Source: Nitrospiraceae bacterium (GTDB lineage Bacteria > Nitrospirota > Nitrospiria > Nitrospirales > Nitrospiraceae). From it: a stretch of DNA of 46,293 nt. The position numbers were made by a program, and so were the translations under genes. Positions 27,596 to 36,958 of the stretch are shown here, in pieces; the first letter of the stretch is position 1; each line of letters begins with the position of its first letter. The stretch is from NCBI GenBank assembly GCA_013140715.1, contig JABFSG010000030.1, positions 1 through 46,293 on the forward strand, written 5' to 3'. The notes below the pieces were generated by a model. The model made no database searches and was not told the DNA's origin. It worked only from the letters and a program-made list of their open reading frames with translations.

Positions 27596-28135
27596 CTACA
27601 CTTGCTCTTCTTCCATGTCCACGGCAGCTAGATAGGGAAGGTTCCGGTATTTCTGCTGGTAATCGAGTCCATACCCAACGACATATTTATTTGGAATTTT
27701 GAACCCTACATAGTCAATGACAATGTCGATACTCCGACCCTCCGGCTTACTCAGCAAAGTGCAGACTTTGATCGACCGGGGCTTCTTTCTCGCCAAGGTC
27801 TTCACCAAATATTGCGCCGTCAGTCCGGAGTCGACGATGTCTTCTACCAGCAAGACATCTTTACCCTTGATGTCCTCGGTCAGCTCGGTCACTATTTTAA
27901 CCTTACCGGATGTCTTTAATCGAGACTTATTGCTCGTCACCATCAGGAAGTCCACCCGCATGGGGATTCTAATAGCTCGGGCCAAATCGGCATAGAACGC
28001 ATAGGCTCCCTTTAGCACCCCCACCAAGACGAAATCTTTCCCTGCATAATCAGTCGTGATCTGTTTGCCCAGTTCACGAATCCTGGCGCGCATTTCTTCT
28101 TGCGTCACGATCGGCCGACCGAAGATACGTTCCAT
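27596..28135 (-). CDS. hpt: Hypoxanthine phosphoribosyltransferase
   Basis: The 179-residue enzyme salvages hypoxanthine and guanine using PRPP. The PRPP motif VLLVEDIVDSGLTAQYL is in the middle, the flexible loop region MVTSNKSRLKT comes before it, and KIPNKYVVGYGLDY near the end is the purine-binding part. Length and order are normal. It lies between tilS (6 bp upstream) and ftsH (101 bp downstream), the same arrangement as in many bacteria, where Hpt and TilS have even been found to act together in control of ftsH. Confidence 0.96.
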   Translation of the reverse strand: MERIFGRPIVTQEEMRARIRELGKQITTDYAGKDFVLVGVLKGAYAFYADLARAIRIPMRVDFLMVTSNKSRLKTSGKVKIVTELTEDIKGKDVLLVEDIVDSGLTAQYLVKTLARKKPRSIKVCTLLSKPEGRSIDIVIDYVGFKIPNKYVVGYGLDYQQKYRNLPYLAAVDMEEEQV

Positions 28136-28141
28136 ACTCCT

Positions 28142-29623
28142 CTACTCCTCCTCCGATACCCTGTCGCTCACCGATACAACCAGACAGTTGGCTGTCCCAC
28201 GGCTGACAACAAACCGCTCATCCTGCCTCATGCCCACGACCCAAAGAATCCCTTCCGGCGCTACCAATAATGGAACGATCTCACGTTGATAGCGAGGAAT
28301 CTTCCTGTCGATAAAGAAATCCTGCAGCTTCTTACTTCTCCCTTTCATCCCTTGAGGAACAAATCGGTCGCCGGCTCGCCAGGATCGAACGAAAAGCGGC
28401 CCTGAATACCGGTCGGCATCGAACAAAGCCCGCTGTGCGGACGGAACCAGGCCTCTCTGTACAGTCTCACAGCGATCCATATGTTCTACATGAATTTGCT
28501 GCTTCGTTCCAGCCCAAGAGATGGTTGCAGGCACTGAAGAAATCAGGCATTCGATCTTCCTACTCCCTGAATCAACCACGTCCTTGCGATTCTCTCTCAC
28601 GGGACTAAATCGCACCGTTTCCTGATCCAGACTCACCATAGCCTGTTTTAACAACAGCTGGGTCCCACTCCTCCCCCTGAGAAGGACACGACACACTGAT
28701 TCCACCACTCCCATGCTGCTGGCTCTTCCCTCTTCATCGTAAGTCCGTAAAACGGCCCGCACCAGACGCCGTTGAAGCGCAACCGGCAACTCGATAAGGG
28801 CCTGACGGTTCAATCGCTGCATAGCTCCAGCGCTGTGACTCACCAGCTCGCACATCAATTTACCAGTCGTTGCTTCCAGATACTGCTCATCCTCACGCAA
28901 TAGATCCGCCTGCCTCTGCAAGACAGAAACGGCAGCCGGCGTCAACTGCGTGATGGCGGGAAGGAGCTGCTTCCTGATCCGATTGCGATAATAGAGCATC
29001 TGATCGTTGCTCGAATCACGACGATAGGTCAGCCCTTGGTGATCCAAATAGGCCAATACCTCCTTACGCGTAGAAGCCAGAAGCGGACGAATGATTCCAT
29101 CTTCACGAACGTAGGGCATCCCAGCCAACCCTGTCGTACCGGCCCCTCGCAACAGCCACATGAGCACCGTTTCCGCCTGATCGTCGGCGGTGTGGCCGAC
29201 TGCAATGCGGTCCGCCCCTACCTCATGGGCCAATTGCTTCATGAAGTCATAACGTGCGTCGCGGGCCAGAGCCTGAAGCGACGAGTATTGCCGTCGCTTG
29301 ACCAGCTTGGGCCGATGAACGACAAAAGGCAGATGCCGTTCCCGACAGAAGGATGCGACAAACGATTCGTCACCGTCGGATTCTGCCCCACGCAAGGCAT
29401 AGTTGCAATGAACAACCGTCAGCGTAAGCCGCCAGGGCTTGGCCAGGCGATGGAGGAGAGACAATAGCGCAATCGAGTCAGGCCCACCAGACACCGCCAC
29501 CAATAGATGCTGCCCGTGAACAAACAGCCCTTGCTGCCGCACTGTTCGAACAAACTGATTCAACAAGGCCGGCCTTGCGACAGACCCCGAAGACATTCTC
29601 TGATCCGGCGCCTCAACATCCAT
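28142..29623 (-). CDS. tilS: tRNA(Ile)-lysidine synthase
   Basis: The 493-residue protein changes C34 of the tRNA-Ile CAU anticodon to lysidine so that it reads AUA codons. The ATP-pyrophosphatase motif AVSGGPDSIALLSLL is near residue 45, and HTADDQAETVLMWLLRGAG is the conserved core. A C-terminal TilS domain ends with SWRAGDRFVPQGMKGRSKKL and VVGMRQDERF. Length is at the long end for the family because of the extra C-terminal domains. It follows ribF by 2 bp. Confidence 0.95.
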   Translation of the reverse strand: MDVEAPDQRMSSGSVARPALLNQFVRTVRQQGLFVHGQHLLVAVSGGPDSIALLSLLHRLAKPWRLTLTVVHCNYALRGAESDGDESFVASFCRERHLPFVVHRPKLVKRRQYSSLQALARDARYDFMKQLAHEVGADRIAVGHTADDQAETVLMWLLRGAGTTGLAGMPYVREDGIIRPLLASTRKEVLAYLDHQGLTYRRDSSNDQMLYYRNRIRKQLLPAITQLTPAAVSVLQRQADLLREDEQYLEATTGKLMCELVSHSAGAMQRLNRQALIELPVALQRRLVRAVLRTYDEEGRASSMGVVESVCRVLLRGRSGTQLLLKQAMVSLDQETVRFSPVRENRKDVVDSGSRKIECLISSVPATISWAGTKQQIHVEHMDRCETVQRGLVPSAQRALFDADRYSGPLFVRSWRAGDRFVPQGMKGRSKKLQDFFIDRKIPRYQREIVPLLVAPEGILWVVGMRQDERFVVSRGTANCLVVSVSDRVSEEE

Positions 29624-29625
29624 GT

Positions 29626-30570
29626 CTACTGAACTCCCTGCTGCATATGTCGCAGGCTGATGCGTGCCTGCTCCACATCGCGGACGATTTGCTTCGACAA
29701 CTCATCCGCAGATGCAAAGGCATGATCGCCTCGGATCCGCCCGACAAACAGCACGGAAATCTCCTGACCGTACAGGTCAGTGGTCTGATCCAACAGATTC
29801 ACTTCGATCAACCGCTCGCCCGCTCCAAAGGTCGGTCTCGTGCCAATGTAGGCGATCGCATCATAGGTGTGAGTCCCATGGACAGTCCTCGCAGCATAGA
29901 CTCCATCGGGAGGCACAACACGATCAGCCGGCGTGCGCAAGTTCGCCGTAGGCCAGCCCATCGACCGTCCCTGCTGCAACCCCTGCACCACAGTGCCTCG
30001 AATCCCATAGAACCGTCCGAGCAACTCGGCAGCTCGTTCCACATTCCCTGTCTGAATCAGTTGGCGAATCCTGCTTGAACTCACCACGTCTCCCCCAATC
30101 CTCACGGGAGTCACAGCATGCACACAAAAGCCGAACTGCCTGCCGAAGCGCTCAAGATCGTCGATATGCCCGGCCCGGCCCTTCCCAAACGCAAAATGGT
30201 CGCCCACAAACAGCTCCGACAGAGTAAGAGACTGATGCAAAATCTCCTCGGCAAATCGATCAGGACTCATGGCCGCAAAAGCGGGGGTAAATTCCAGAAA
30301 GACCACTTCGTCGATCCCAGAAGCTTCAAAATGCGCGAGTTTTCCCTCCGGACTTGTAAGAAATCGAAGATCGACGTGGGGTGCGAGGATTTTTACCGGA
30401 TGCGGTTCGAAGGTCAGCACAAGCGAAGTCCCCTGCGCCTTCTGGGCCGTCTCGACCACCGTCTGCAGCAACGCTCGATGGCCCAGGTGGTGACCGTCGA
30501 AGTTGCCGATTGTGGCGACCGGATAAGCACGTGGACGGTAATCTGACAGCCCACGCGTCACTCTCAGCAT
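29626..30570 (-). CDS. ribF: Bifunctional riboflavin kinase / FAD synthetase
   Basis: The 314-residue enzyme makes FMN and then FAD. The N-terminal adenylyltransferase domain starts TIGNFDGHHLGHRALLQ, with the HxGH-type nucleotide site. It also has the second motif VSSSRIRQLIQTG. The C-terminal kinase domain has GRSMGWPTANLR and GVYAARTVHGTHTYDAIAYIG. It lies between hemB (5 bp) and tilS (2 bp), so it is part of the cofactor run, which suggests shared expression of heme and flavin supply. Confidence 0.95.
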   Translation of the reverse strand: MLRVTRGLSDYRPRAYPVATIGNFDGHHLGHRALLQTVVETAQKAQGTSLVLTFEPHPVKILAPHVDLRFLTSPEGKLAHFEASGIDEVVFLEFTPAFAAMSPDRFAEEILHQSLTLSELFVGDHFAFGKGRAGHIDDLERFGRQFGFCVHAVTPVRIGGDVVSSSRIRQLIQTGNVERAAELLGRFYGIRGTVVQGLQQGRSMGWPTANLRTPADRVVPPDGVYAARTVHGTHTYDAIAYIGTRPTFGAGERLIEVNLLDQTTDLYGQEISVLFVGRIRGDHAFASADELSKQIVRDVEQARISLRHMQQGVQ

Positions 30571-30575
30571 GATCG

Positions 30576-31547
30576 TCAGCCGAGGAGCCGTGCTGCGTCT
30601 TTGGCGAAGTAGGTTAAGATGAGATCTGCGCCGGCCCGTTTAATCGAGAGCAACGACTCCATCATGGCCCGCGATTCGTCGAGCCAGCCGGCAGCGGCAG
30701 CCGCTTTGATCATGCTGTACTCTCCGCTCACCTGATAGGCCGCCACCGGCAACAAGATCCGCCCTCTCGCCGCAGCAATGATATCCAGATAGGGCAATGC
30801 CGGCTTCACCATAATAATATCCGCCCCTTCTTCGACATCGAGGGCGATCTCTCGAAGCGCTTCCCGAAAGTTAGCCGGATCCATTTGATAGGATTGCCGG
30901 TCCCCGAATTGCGGACTCGAAAACGCTGCATCTCGAAACGGCGCATAAAAACACGACGCGAATTTTGCGGCATAGGCCATGATCGGCAGCTCTGGAAACC
31001 CGGCCTGGTCCAGTTCCGCCCTGATCGCGGCTACCCGTCCATCCATCATATCGGACGGCGCCACCATGTCGGCTCCGGCCTGTGCATGGGTTCTGGCCAT
31101 CGCACGAAGACAGTCCAGCGTTTCATCGTTGAGAATGCGTCCATCCTTGACGATTCCACAATGCCCATGATCCGTATATTCGTCGATACAGACGTCGGTC
31201 ACGACCATCAGCCCCGAGACTTGGTCCTTCACCGCTTTGACAGCTCGTTGCACGATGCCGTTTGCATCGAACCCGGAGCTCCCCCGATCATCTTTCCTAT
31301 CGGGAATCCCGAACAGAATAATCGCGGAAATCCCCAAGGCTGCAACCTCACTGGCCTCTTTCACCAGAAGATCGACAGAGAGCCGGAACTGGCCCGGCAT
31401 CGAAGCGATCTCCTCCCGCCGATCCCGCCCTTCGACGACGAAGAGCGGATAGATAAAGTCGGACGGCGCCAGGCTGGTCTCCCGAACCATGCGACGAAAA
31501 ACCTCATGCTGCCGCAGCCGCCTGAGTCTCTGTATGGGAAAACTCAT
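30576..31547 (-). CDS. hemB: Delta-aminolevulinic acid dehydratase (porphobilinogen synthase)
   Basis: The 323-residue enzyme joins two 5-aminolevulinates into porphobilinogen. The Schiff-base lysines are in [18 protein letters not shown] and [12 protein letters not shown]. The metal site is in [17 protein letters not shown]: Cys120, Asp122 and Cys130. Classical zinc enzymes have three Cys here, whereas magnesium-only forms have none, so this is a mixed site. The ribosome-binding GAGGAAG overlaps the end of the CBS-domain gene. Genes for earlier and later steps (hemA, hemC, hemD) are upstream in the same run. Confidence 0.97.
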   Translation of the reverse strand: MSFPIQRLRRLRQHEVFRRMVRETSLAPSDFIYPLFVVEGRDRREEIASMPGQFRLSVDLLVKEASEVAALGISAIILFGIPDRKDDRGSSGFDANGIVQRAVKAVKDQVSGLMVVTDVCIDEYTDHGHCGIVKDGRILNDETLDCLRAMARTHAQAGADMVAPSDMMDGRVAAIRAELDQAGFPELPIMAYAAKFASCFYAPFRDAAFSSPQFGDRQSYQMDPANFREALREIALDVEEGADIIMVKPALPYLDIIAAARGRILLPVAAYQVSGEYSMIKAAAAAGWLDESRAMMESLLSIKRAGADLILTYFAKDAARLLG

Positions 31548-31551
31548 CGGA

Positions 31552-31944
31552 TCACTTCCTCGGAAGATTCGTCAAGAACAGGACGAGGTCACGAACGGAA
31601 ATCATGCCGGCCAGATTGCCGTCCTGAGTGACGCCGAGATGGCGGATATGCGTTTTCGCCATCAGATCGTTGGCATCGAGCAGGGTCTTATTTTCATCGA
31701 TCGTCAAGATCGGAGCCGACATAATCTGTTCGACCGTTGTTTTCTGGGTATCGGCTCCTACCGCGACCACCCGCCGGACCATGTCAGTATCCGTGAGGAT
31801 GCCGATGATCTCCTTCCCGTTCGTCACGAACAGGCTGCCGATGCCGCGATCCCGCATGATCCGTGCCGCCGTCTGGGCATTCGTATCCCGCTCGACTGAA
31901 ATAAACTTCTCTCTCGGAATCATGAACGACTTGACGGAAACCAT
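31552..31944 (-). CDS. CBS-domain pair protein
   Basis: The 130-residue product consists of two CBS repeats: the first around [18 protein letters not shown] and [13 protein letters not shown], the second around [19 protein letters not shown] and [19 protein letters not shown]. Paired CBS domains bind adenine nucleotides or SAM and act as energy or cofactor sensors. No partner domain is attached. AAGGAGG sits eight bases before the ATG. It lies between cobA-hemD and hemB, so a role in control of tetrapyrrole synthesis is a fair guess, but only from context. Confidence 0.9.
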   Translation of the reverse strand: MVSVKSFMIPREKFISVERDTNAQTAARIMRDRGIGSLFVTNGKEIIGILTDTDMVRRVVAVGADTQKTTVEQIMSAPILTIDENKTLLDANDLMAKTHIRHLGVTQDGNLAGMISVRDLVLFLTNLPRK

Positions 31945-32020
31945 ATTTGTGTCCTCCTTTTGCTAATTCGCCCCGCTATCCGGATGTCTGCTTCGACCTA
32001 CCTGTCATTGAAACAACGGC

Positions 32021-33562
32021 TCACGCCACTTCCTTGAAATGTCTCACGATCGCTTCCGCCAGCGCCGGAACCGTATTCTCAGCCGGCATGATCCTAACCG
32101 TCAACCCATGCTCTTCCGCCGTGCGTGCTGTAATGGGTCCGATGCAAGCAATGAGCACCCGTGCAAGGAGTGGCCTCACCGCATCCTGGCCTCCAAAAAT
32201 CTCGACAAAATTCCTGACGGTAGAGGAACTCGTGAATGTCGCTACCGCTACCTGCCCATCGTGAAACTGCTCCGTCAAGGATGCGACATCCACCGCCGGA
32301 ACGATCGTGCGATAGACAGGAATCACGTCGACGGTTGCCCCTAACGCACGCAACTGTTCCGGTAAAATTTCGCGCGCGACTTCGGCGCGTGGGATCAATA
32401 TCCGGCTTCCCCCTATTCCCACAGCAGCCAAAGCGGCAATCACTCCCTCAGCCTGATATTCGGCTGGAACGACATCGGGAGCCAGTCCATAGGTTCCCAG
32501 TTCCTGCGCAGTTCGAGGTCCAATTGCGCAGAGACGAAGGTTCGCTAAGGCGCGTGTATCCTTCTTCGCCACATGAAGGCGCTCCATGAAGGGTTTCACC
32601 CCGTTGACGCTGGTAAAGATCAGCCATTGATAGGTATTGAGCCGAGTCACCGCATCATCGATAGCCTGCCAGCTGGGCGGAGGCACAATCTGAATCGTCG
32701 GAACTTCAACCGGCTCAGCTCCATAGGCCGCAAGTATCTGAGAGAACTCTCTTGCCTGTTCTTGTGCGCGGGTAAGCACGATCCGTTTCCCAAAGAGCGG
32801 CTTGGTTTCAAACCAATTCAACTGCCCCCGCAACCGCACAACCTCACCGACGACGATCGCCGTTGGCGGTTCGAGATGCGCGGCTTCGGCCCTCACAACG
32901 ATATCAGCCAACGTCCCCACGATGGTCTGCTGAGCGGCTTTGGTCCCCCAACGGATCGCCGCAACCGGTGTCTCTCGCGACCGGCCTTCCGACAGTAATC
33001 GGCCTACGATCAAAGGAAGGTTCTTCATGCCCATCATGAATACGAGCGTCCCTGATGCGCTGGCTAATTTTGGCCATTCCAACAAGGCCGCCGGCTTGGT
33101 GGGGTCTTCGTGGCCAGCCACAAACGTGACCGTAGAAGCCAGCGTTCGATGGGTCACCGGAATACCGGCATAAGCGGGAACCGCAACCGCCGCCGTCACA
33201 CCTGGAACGATGTCGAAGTCGATCCCTGCAGCAGCCACAGCCTCAGCCTCTTCACCACCGCGTCCGAAGACGAAGGGGTCTCCCCCTTTGAGTCGAACCA
33301 CGACATTTCCATCCTTGGCTCGTTCAATGAGCAGTCGATTGATATCGGCCTGCTCTTGATATTGTCCACGTCCGCGCCGACCGACATAGATCCGTTGTGC
33401 CGTAGCCGGAGCATGTTCCAATAATACGGAATTAGCGAGATAATCGTACAGCACGACATCGGCCTGCTCCAGACATTCTTTCCCCTTCAGTGTGAGAAGT
33501 CCTGGATCGCCTGGTCCCGCTCCGACCAAGAAGACCTTCCCCGGCCTTTTGAGCTTCGTCAT
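32021..33562 (-). CDS. cobA-hemD: Uroporphyrinogen-III C-methyltransferase / uroporphyrinogen-III synthase fusion
   Basis: The 513-residue protein is a fusion. Residues 1 to about 250 are a SUMT/CobA methylase: VFLVGAGPGDPGLLTLKG, VVRLKGGDPFVFGRGGEE, and the SAM loop TLVFMMGMKNL. The rest is HemD-like, with RIVLTRAQEQAREF, LIFTSVNGVKPF and VATFTSSSTVRNF. The first part makes precorrin-2 for siroheme, cobalamin or heme d1; the second closes the uroporphyrinogen III ring. Such fusions are well known in anaerobes and several other phyla. Its ATG overlaps the hemC stop (ATGA), so the enzymes of consecutive steps are made together. Confidence 0.95.
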   Translation of the reverse strand: MTKLKRPGKVFLVGAGPGDPGLLTLKGKECLEQADVVLYDYLANSVLLEHAPATAQRIYVGRRGRGQYQEQADINRLLIERAKDGNVVVRLKGGDPFVFGRGGEEAEAVAAAGIDFDIVPGVTAAVAVPAYAGIPVTHRTLASTVTFVAGHEDPTKPAALLEWPKLASASGTLVFMMGMKNLPLIVGRLLSEGRSRETPVAAIRWGTKAAQQTIVGTLADIVVRAEAAHLEPPTAIVVGEVVRLRGQLNWFETKPLFGKRIVLTRAQEQAREFSQILAAYGAEPVEVPTIQIVPPPSWQAIDDAVTRLNTYQWLIFTSVNGVKPFMERLHVAKKDTRALANLRLCAIGPRTAQELGTYGLAPDVVPAEYQAEGVIAALAAVGIGGSRILIPRAEVAREILPEQLRALGATVDVIPVYRTIVPAVDVASLTEQFHDGQVAVATFTSSSTVRNFVEIFGGQDAVRPLLARVLIACIGPITARTAEEHGLTVRIMPAENTVPALAEAIVRHFKEVA

Positions 33563-34506
33563 GTAGTTCCGTAGATCGCTTGAAGAATTCTATCGCCACC
33601 GCGTGCGAGCAATTTTTCCGCGAGGTGGACACCGATGGACTCCGGATCCTCAATCGTCCCTTCGACGCTATCGCGAATAAGCTCTTTCCCATCCACGCTG
33701 GATACTAATCCTTCCAGACTCACCACTGTTCCAGCCACAGTCGCATGGGCTGCGATCGGAACCTGACAGCCTCCTTGAAGCCGATGGAGTAACGCACGTT
33801 CGGCAAGAACAGCCGTCTTACTTGGCGCATGGTCCAAACCACTCACCAAGGAATGGATAAAGAGATCGTCTCGTCTGCCCTCGATGCCCAACGCACCCTG
33901 GCCAATGGCTGGTAAACTAATCTGTGGCGCAAGGTACTCTGTAATTTCATGCGCCCAGGCCAATCGCCTCAGTCCAGCTGCAGCAAGCACGATCGCGTCG
34001 AATTGTCCTTCTCGTAATTTTTTGAGCCTGGTATCCAAATTCCCGCGCAACATGGCAATCGTAAGGTCGGTCCTGGCGTACAGAAGTTGCGATTGACGGC
34101 GAAGACTGCTGGTCCCGACACGGGCGCCAGGGGGTAGGTCCTTAAACGACAGCCCGTCACGACTGATTAGGGCATCACGAGGATCTTCGCGTGGCGGCAC
34201 ACAGAGAATCGCTAATCCTTCCGGCAGCTCCGTAGGCACATCTTTCATACTATGCACGGCCAAATCGATCTCGCCGCTGAGGAGAGCCTCTTCGATCTCT
34301 TTTACGAACAAGCCCTTTCCGCCGATTTGAGCCAACGGGACATCCAGAATCTTGTCTCCCGATGTTTGGATCCTTCGTAAAGTCACCGTGATATGCGGGG
34401 CCAACGCCTGCAGCTGCCCCTGCACCCACTCGCTCTGTTGCACCGCCAACTTACTTCCGCGCGTCCCCAGCACGACGGTCGATCGTTCAGAACCGACTTT
34501 TGGCAT
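33559..34506 (-). CDS. hemC: Porphobilinogen deaminase (hydroxymethylbilane synthase)
   Basis: The 315-residue enzyme links four porphobilinogens. It begins VVLGTRGSKLAVQQSEWV. The substrate-site blocks are FVKEIEEALLSGEIDLAVHSMKD split over two stretches and GTSSLRRQSQLL. The Cys carrying the dipyrromethane cofactor is in LQGGCQVPIAAHA. AAGGAAGTC directly precedes the ATG. It follows a 193-bp gap after hemA and is overlapped by cobA-hemD. Confidence 0.97.
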   Translation of the reverse strand: MPKVGSERSTVVLGTRGSKLAVQQSEWVQGQLQALAPHITVTLRRIQTSGDKILDVPLAQIGGKGLFVKEIEEALLSGEIDLAVHSMKDVPTELPEGLAILCVPPREDPRDALISRDGLSFKDLPPGARVGTSSLRRQSQLLYARTDLTIAMLRGNLDTRLKKLREGQFDAIVLAAAGLRRLAWAHEITEYLAPQISLPAIGQGALGIEGRRDDLFIHSLVSGLDHAPSKTAVLAERALLHRLQGGCQVPIAAHATVAGTVVSLEGLVSSVDGKELIRDSVEGTIEDPESIGVHLAEKLLARGGDRILQAIYGTT

Positions 34507-34527
34507 GACTTCCTTTCGCCGACTTAC

Positions 34528-34631
34528 TGCAGAGAGCGAAACATGAACCGTCTCAGACCATTAAAAATATACGGACCTATCGCACCGAATTTCTTCTCTC
34601 TATCGATACACGCCCATCAAACCTCTCTGCA
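34528..34631 (-). promoter_or_regulatory. Gap between hemA and hemC with long-range inverted repeat
   Basis: The 193-bp gap has a perfect 9-base inverted repeat: TGCAGAGAG at 34528-34536 and CTCTCTGCA at 34623-34631 on the plus strand. In a minus-strand transcript these would close a loop of about 86 bases just before hemC. It might be a structured leader or a site for a repressor that loops DNA. I see no clear promoter hexamers and no U-run, so the meaning is open. Confidence 0.3.
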
Positions 34632-34699
34632 CTGGAACACTTGAAGCAGGCCGAATAGTTTCGACCCCCTATCGGGTGACTCACCTACGAATAACACGA

Positions 34700-36091
34700 T
34701 CAACGTTCCGCTCTCTTCGAAGCAGTCCTCGGAGTCACCTCTTCGATATCCTGGATATCTGCTTGTGACGAATAGCAGGTCTCCGGCAAAGAAGGTGTAT
34801 GCTCACTCACCGAAGAGACTGCGGGATCGCTAAGACTAAAAAACCGTCTCGCCGCCTCGACAAAAGCCGATCCTTCCGAAGAATTTACCTCCGCTTTAAG
34901 CGTCACCATCGTATTGTGGATGAGCTTGTTTGCAATCGACGAGGCCATCGCCTCGATCAATTCACGCTCCGATGCGGACAGATTCGACAGGCGCCCCAAG
35001 GTCTTATTGAGCTCCGCCTGTTTGATCTCGTCGATACGCGCACGAAGCGCCACAATGGTTGGAGTGACTTCCAACGACTGGAGCCACTGGCGCACAACCC
35101 CGACTTCATCCACGATCATCAACTCGGCTTTTTCAGCCTCGTTCTGCCGCCTCCCGCGATTCTGCTCAACCCGCGACTTTAAGTCGTCGATGTCGAACAG
35201 AAAAGCATTGTCTACGTGTCGCACCGCCGGATCGATATTGCGTGGGACGGAGATGTCGATCAAGAACATCGGTCGATTCATCCGTTGCTTAACCGAGTGC
35301 TGCACATCGTCCTCACTGACAAGATAATGCGCGGCGCCGGTCGATACCAACACGATATCGGCGGAAGCCATTTCCTTCCGAAAATCCTCAAAGGCGACCG
35401 CAGTCCCGCCAAACCGGTTTGCTAATTCCAATGCATTCTGTGGATTTCTGGTCGTCACCTGCACGTGCCTGATCCCACTGGCAATGAAATGTCGCGCCGC
35501 CAACTTGGCCATTTCGCCCGCCCCCACCAACAACACCGTCTTCTCGCTTAAATCCGAGAAGATTTTTTTTGCTAACTCGACCGCGGCATAACTGACCGAC
35601 ACCGCCATCTCGGCAATCGTTGTCTCCGTTCGCACCCGCTTGGCGACAGAAATCGCTTTCTTCATAACCTTGTTCAGGATGATGCCGGTCGCTTTGTGCG
35701 CGAGCGCAACTTCGAAGGCCTCCTTGATCTGGCCCAGAATCTGCGACTCCCCGACGATCATGGAATCAAGACTGGAGGCTACACGAAACAGATGGCTGAT
35801 GGCTCGATCCCCCTGGTGCCAGTAGAGATGGGGAGTCAGCTGTTCGGAGGACAGCGATAGGTGAGCATCGGCCAAGAAATCCTGGATACGCCCATACCCT
35901 GCTTCGATCTCATCGACGACCGCATAGACCTCAACCCGATTGCATGTCGAGAGTAGTATCCCTTCCCGTACGCCCTGATACGAACAGAGACGGGCCAAGG
36001 CTTCGCCCATCCGGCTCTCGGGGATCGCCAGTTTTTCACGGATTTCGACCGGGGCTGTCTTGTGGCTTAAGCCGACAACGATAATATGCAT
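34700..36091 (-). CDS. hemA: Glutamyl-tRNA reductase
   Basis: From the ATG at 36091 the protein is 463 residues. It reduces glutamyl-tRNA(Glu) to glutamate-1-semialdehyde with NADPH, the first step of the C5 route to tetrapyrroles. The start HIIVVGLSHKTAPVEIREKL is typical. The catalytic Cys is in LLSTCNRVEVYAV, and the NADPH site is VLLVGAGEMAKLAARH. A dimerisation helix region near the C-terminus is followed by a Ser/Glu-rich tail. The start stands one base after the ccsA-like stop. The longer ORF to 36130 lies inside that gene. Confidence 0.97.
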   Translation of the reverse strand: MHIIVVGLSHKTAPVEIREKLAIPESRMGEALARLCSYQGVREGILLSTCNRVEVYAVVDEIEAGYGRIQDFLADAHLSLSSEQLTPHLYWHQGDRAISHLFRVASSLDSMIVGESQILGQIKEAFEVALAHKATGIILNKVMKKAISVAKRVRTETTIAEMAVSVSYAAVELAKKIFSDLSEKTVLLVGAGEMAKLAARHFIASGIRHVQVTTRNPQNALELANRFGGTAVAFEDFRKEMASADIVLVSTGAAHYLVSEDDVQHSVKQRMNRPMFLIDISVPRNIDPAVRHVDNAFLFDIDDLKSRVEQNRGRRQNEAEKAELMIVDEVGVVRQWLQSLEVTPTIVALRARIDEIKQAELNKTLGRLSNLSASERELIEAMASSIANKLIHNTMVTLKAEVNSSEGSAFVEAARRFFSLSDPAVSSVSEHTPSLPETCYSSQADIQDIEEVTPRTASKRAER

Positions 36092-36092
36092 A

Positions 36093-36896
36093 TCAAGACA
36101 CCGGTCCGTGACTCTTGAGAACCACGCCAATAAGGGTCAGAATGACTCCCGCAAACCCGATAATTGTGAGATAGGCCGCACGTTTAGCTCTCCAGCCCAC
36201 CGTCAGTCTTCCCGTCAGCACCACGAAGTAGAATACCCAGGTCACTAATGCCCAGGTCTGCTCGGGATTCCAATTCACATACGACCCTCGCGAGAACTCA
36301 GCTGAAAGTGCGCCGGTAATGATACCGAGCGTAAGCAGCGGGAATCCCGTCACAATCGACTGCTGGTTAAGATGGTCGAGAAAGTCCAACGCCGGCAGTT
36401 TGGAGTAGAGGACATTGAAACGTTTGGACTTCAGGAGCCCATCCTGAATCAGGTACATGAGACCTGATACAAAAGCGACTGCAAACCCCACTGTACCGAG
36501 CATACTTAGGGTGACATGGACCCACAGGGTTCGAAACACCGGCGTGAGGGTAGGAGTAGTTTCCGGCAGCGCTGCGGCAGAAACCAACGAGAGCAATGCC
36601 AGAGGGACGATAAACGAGCCAATCACATGCAGACGGTGGCGAAACTCCACTCCAAGAAACACCAAAATCAATACCCAGGAAAAAAATGATAACGCTTCTT
36701 GGAATCCCGGTGGAGAGACATCAGTCGCTGCGGTCATCCGTGTGACCAACGCAACCGTGTGCGAGACAAACCCAATCGCCGTCATACCCAGTGAGACTTT
36801 TGACAGGACTTCTGAAGGCCAAATCAAGTAGGCTAGATAGGAAATAGTGGCCGCAAAATAGAGGGCCATTGTCACGACAAAAAACACTGCGGCCAT
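36093..36896 (-). CDS. CcsA/HemX-type cytochrome c assembly membrane protein
   Basis: The 267-residue protein has about eight membrane spans. The hallmark is NWNPEQTWALVTWVFYF, which corresponds to the W-x-W-D-P-x-E-x-W block of the CcmC/CcsA heme-handling family, although here Asn stands where Asp is usual. Conserved His residues lie in VSHTVAL and LWVHVTLSML. The family handles heme on its way to c-type cytochromes, or, in the HemX branch, tunes HemA. It is directly upstream of hemA, which fits either role. It reads away from the rsmI-like gene across a 62-bp divergent spacer. Confidence 0.88.
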   Translation of the reverse strand: MAAVFFVVTMALYFAATISYLAYLIWPSEVLSKVSLGMTAIGFVSHTVALVTRMTAATDVSPPGFQEALSFFSWVLILVFLGVEFRHRLHVIGSFIVPLALLSLVSAAALPETTPTLTPVFRTLWVHVTLSMLGTVGFAVAFVSGLMYLIQDGLLKSKRFNVLYSKLPALDFLDHLNQQSIVTGFPLLTLGIITGALSAEFSRGSYVNWNPEQTWALVTWVFYFVVLTGRLTVGWRAKRAAYLTIIGFAGVILTLIGVVLKSHGPVS

Positions 36897-36958
36897 AGAG
36901 GTCCATCCCCTCGACTTTTCAGGACAAACAGCCTGGTATCAAGCAGGGAATTATATCG
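36897..36958. promoter_or_regulatory. Divergent 62-bp spacer, presumed two-way promoter region
   Basis: This spacer separates the start of the hem/cytochrome run (minus) from the RsmI-like gene (plus), so promoters for both should lie here or just inside the genes. GAGGGGAT serves the minus gene and AGGGAA may serve the plus gene. I see no clear -35/-10 pair. Confidence 0.35.

Noticed and set aside
30885..31631. A 248-codon plus-strand frame
   Set aside because: It is antisense to hemB and the CBS gene, with no domain.
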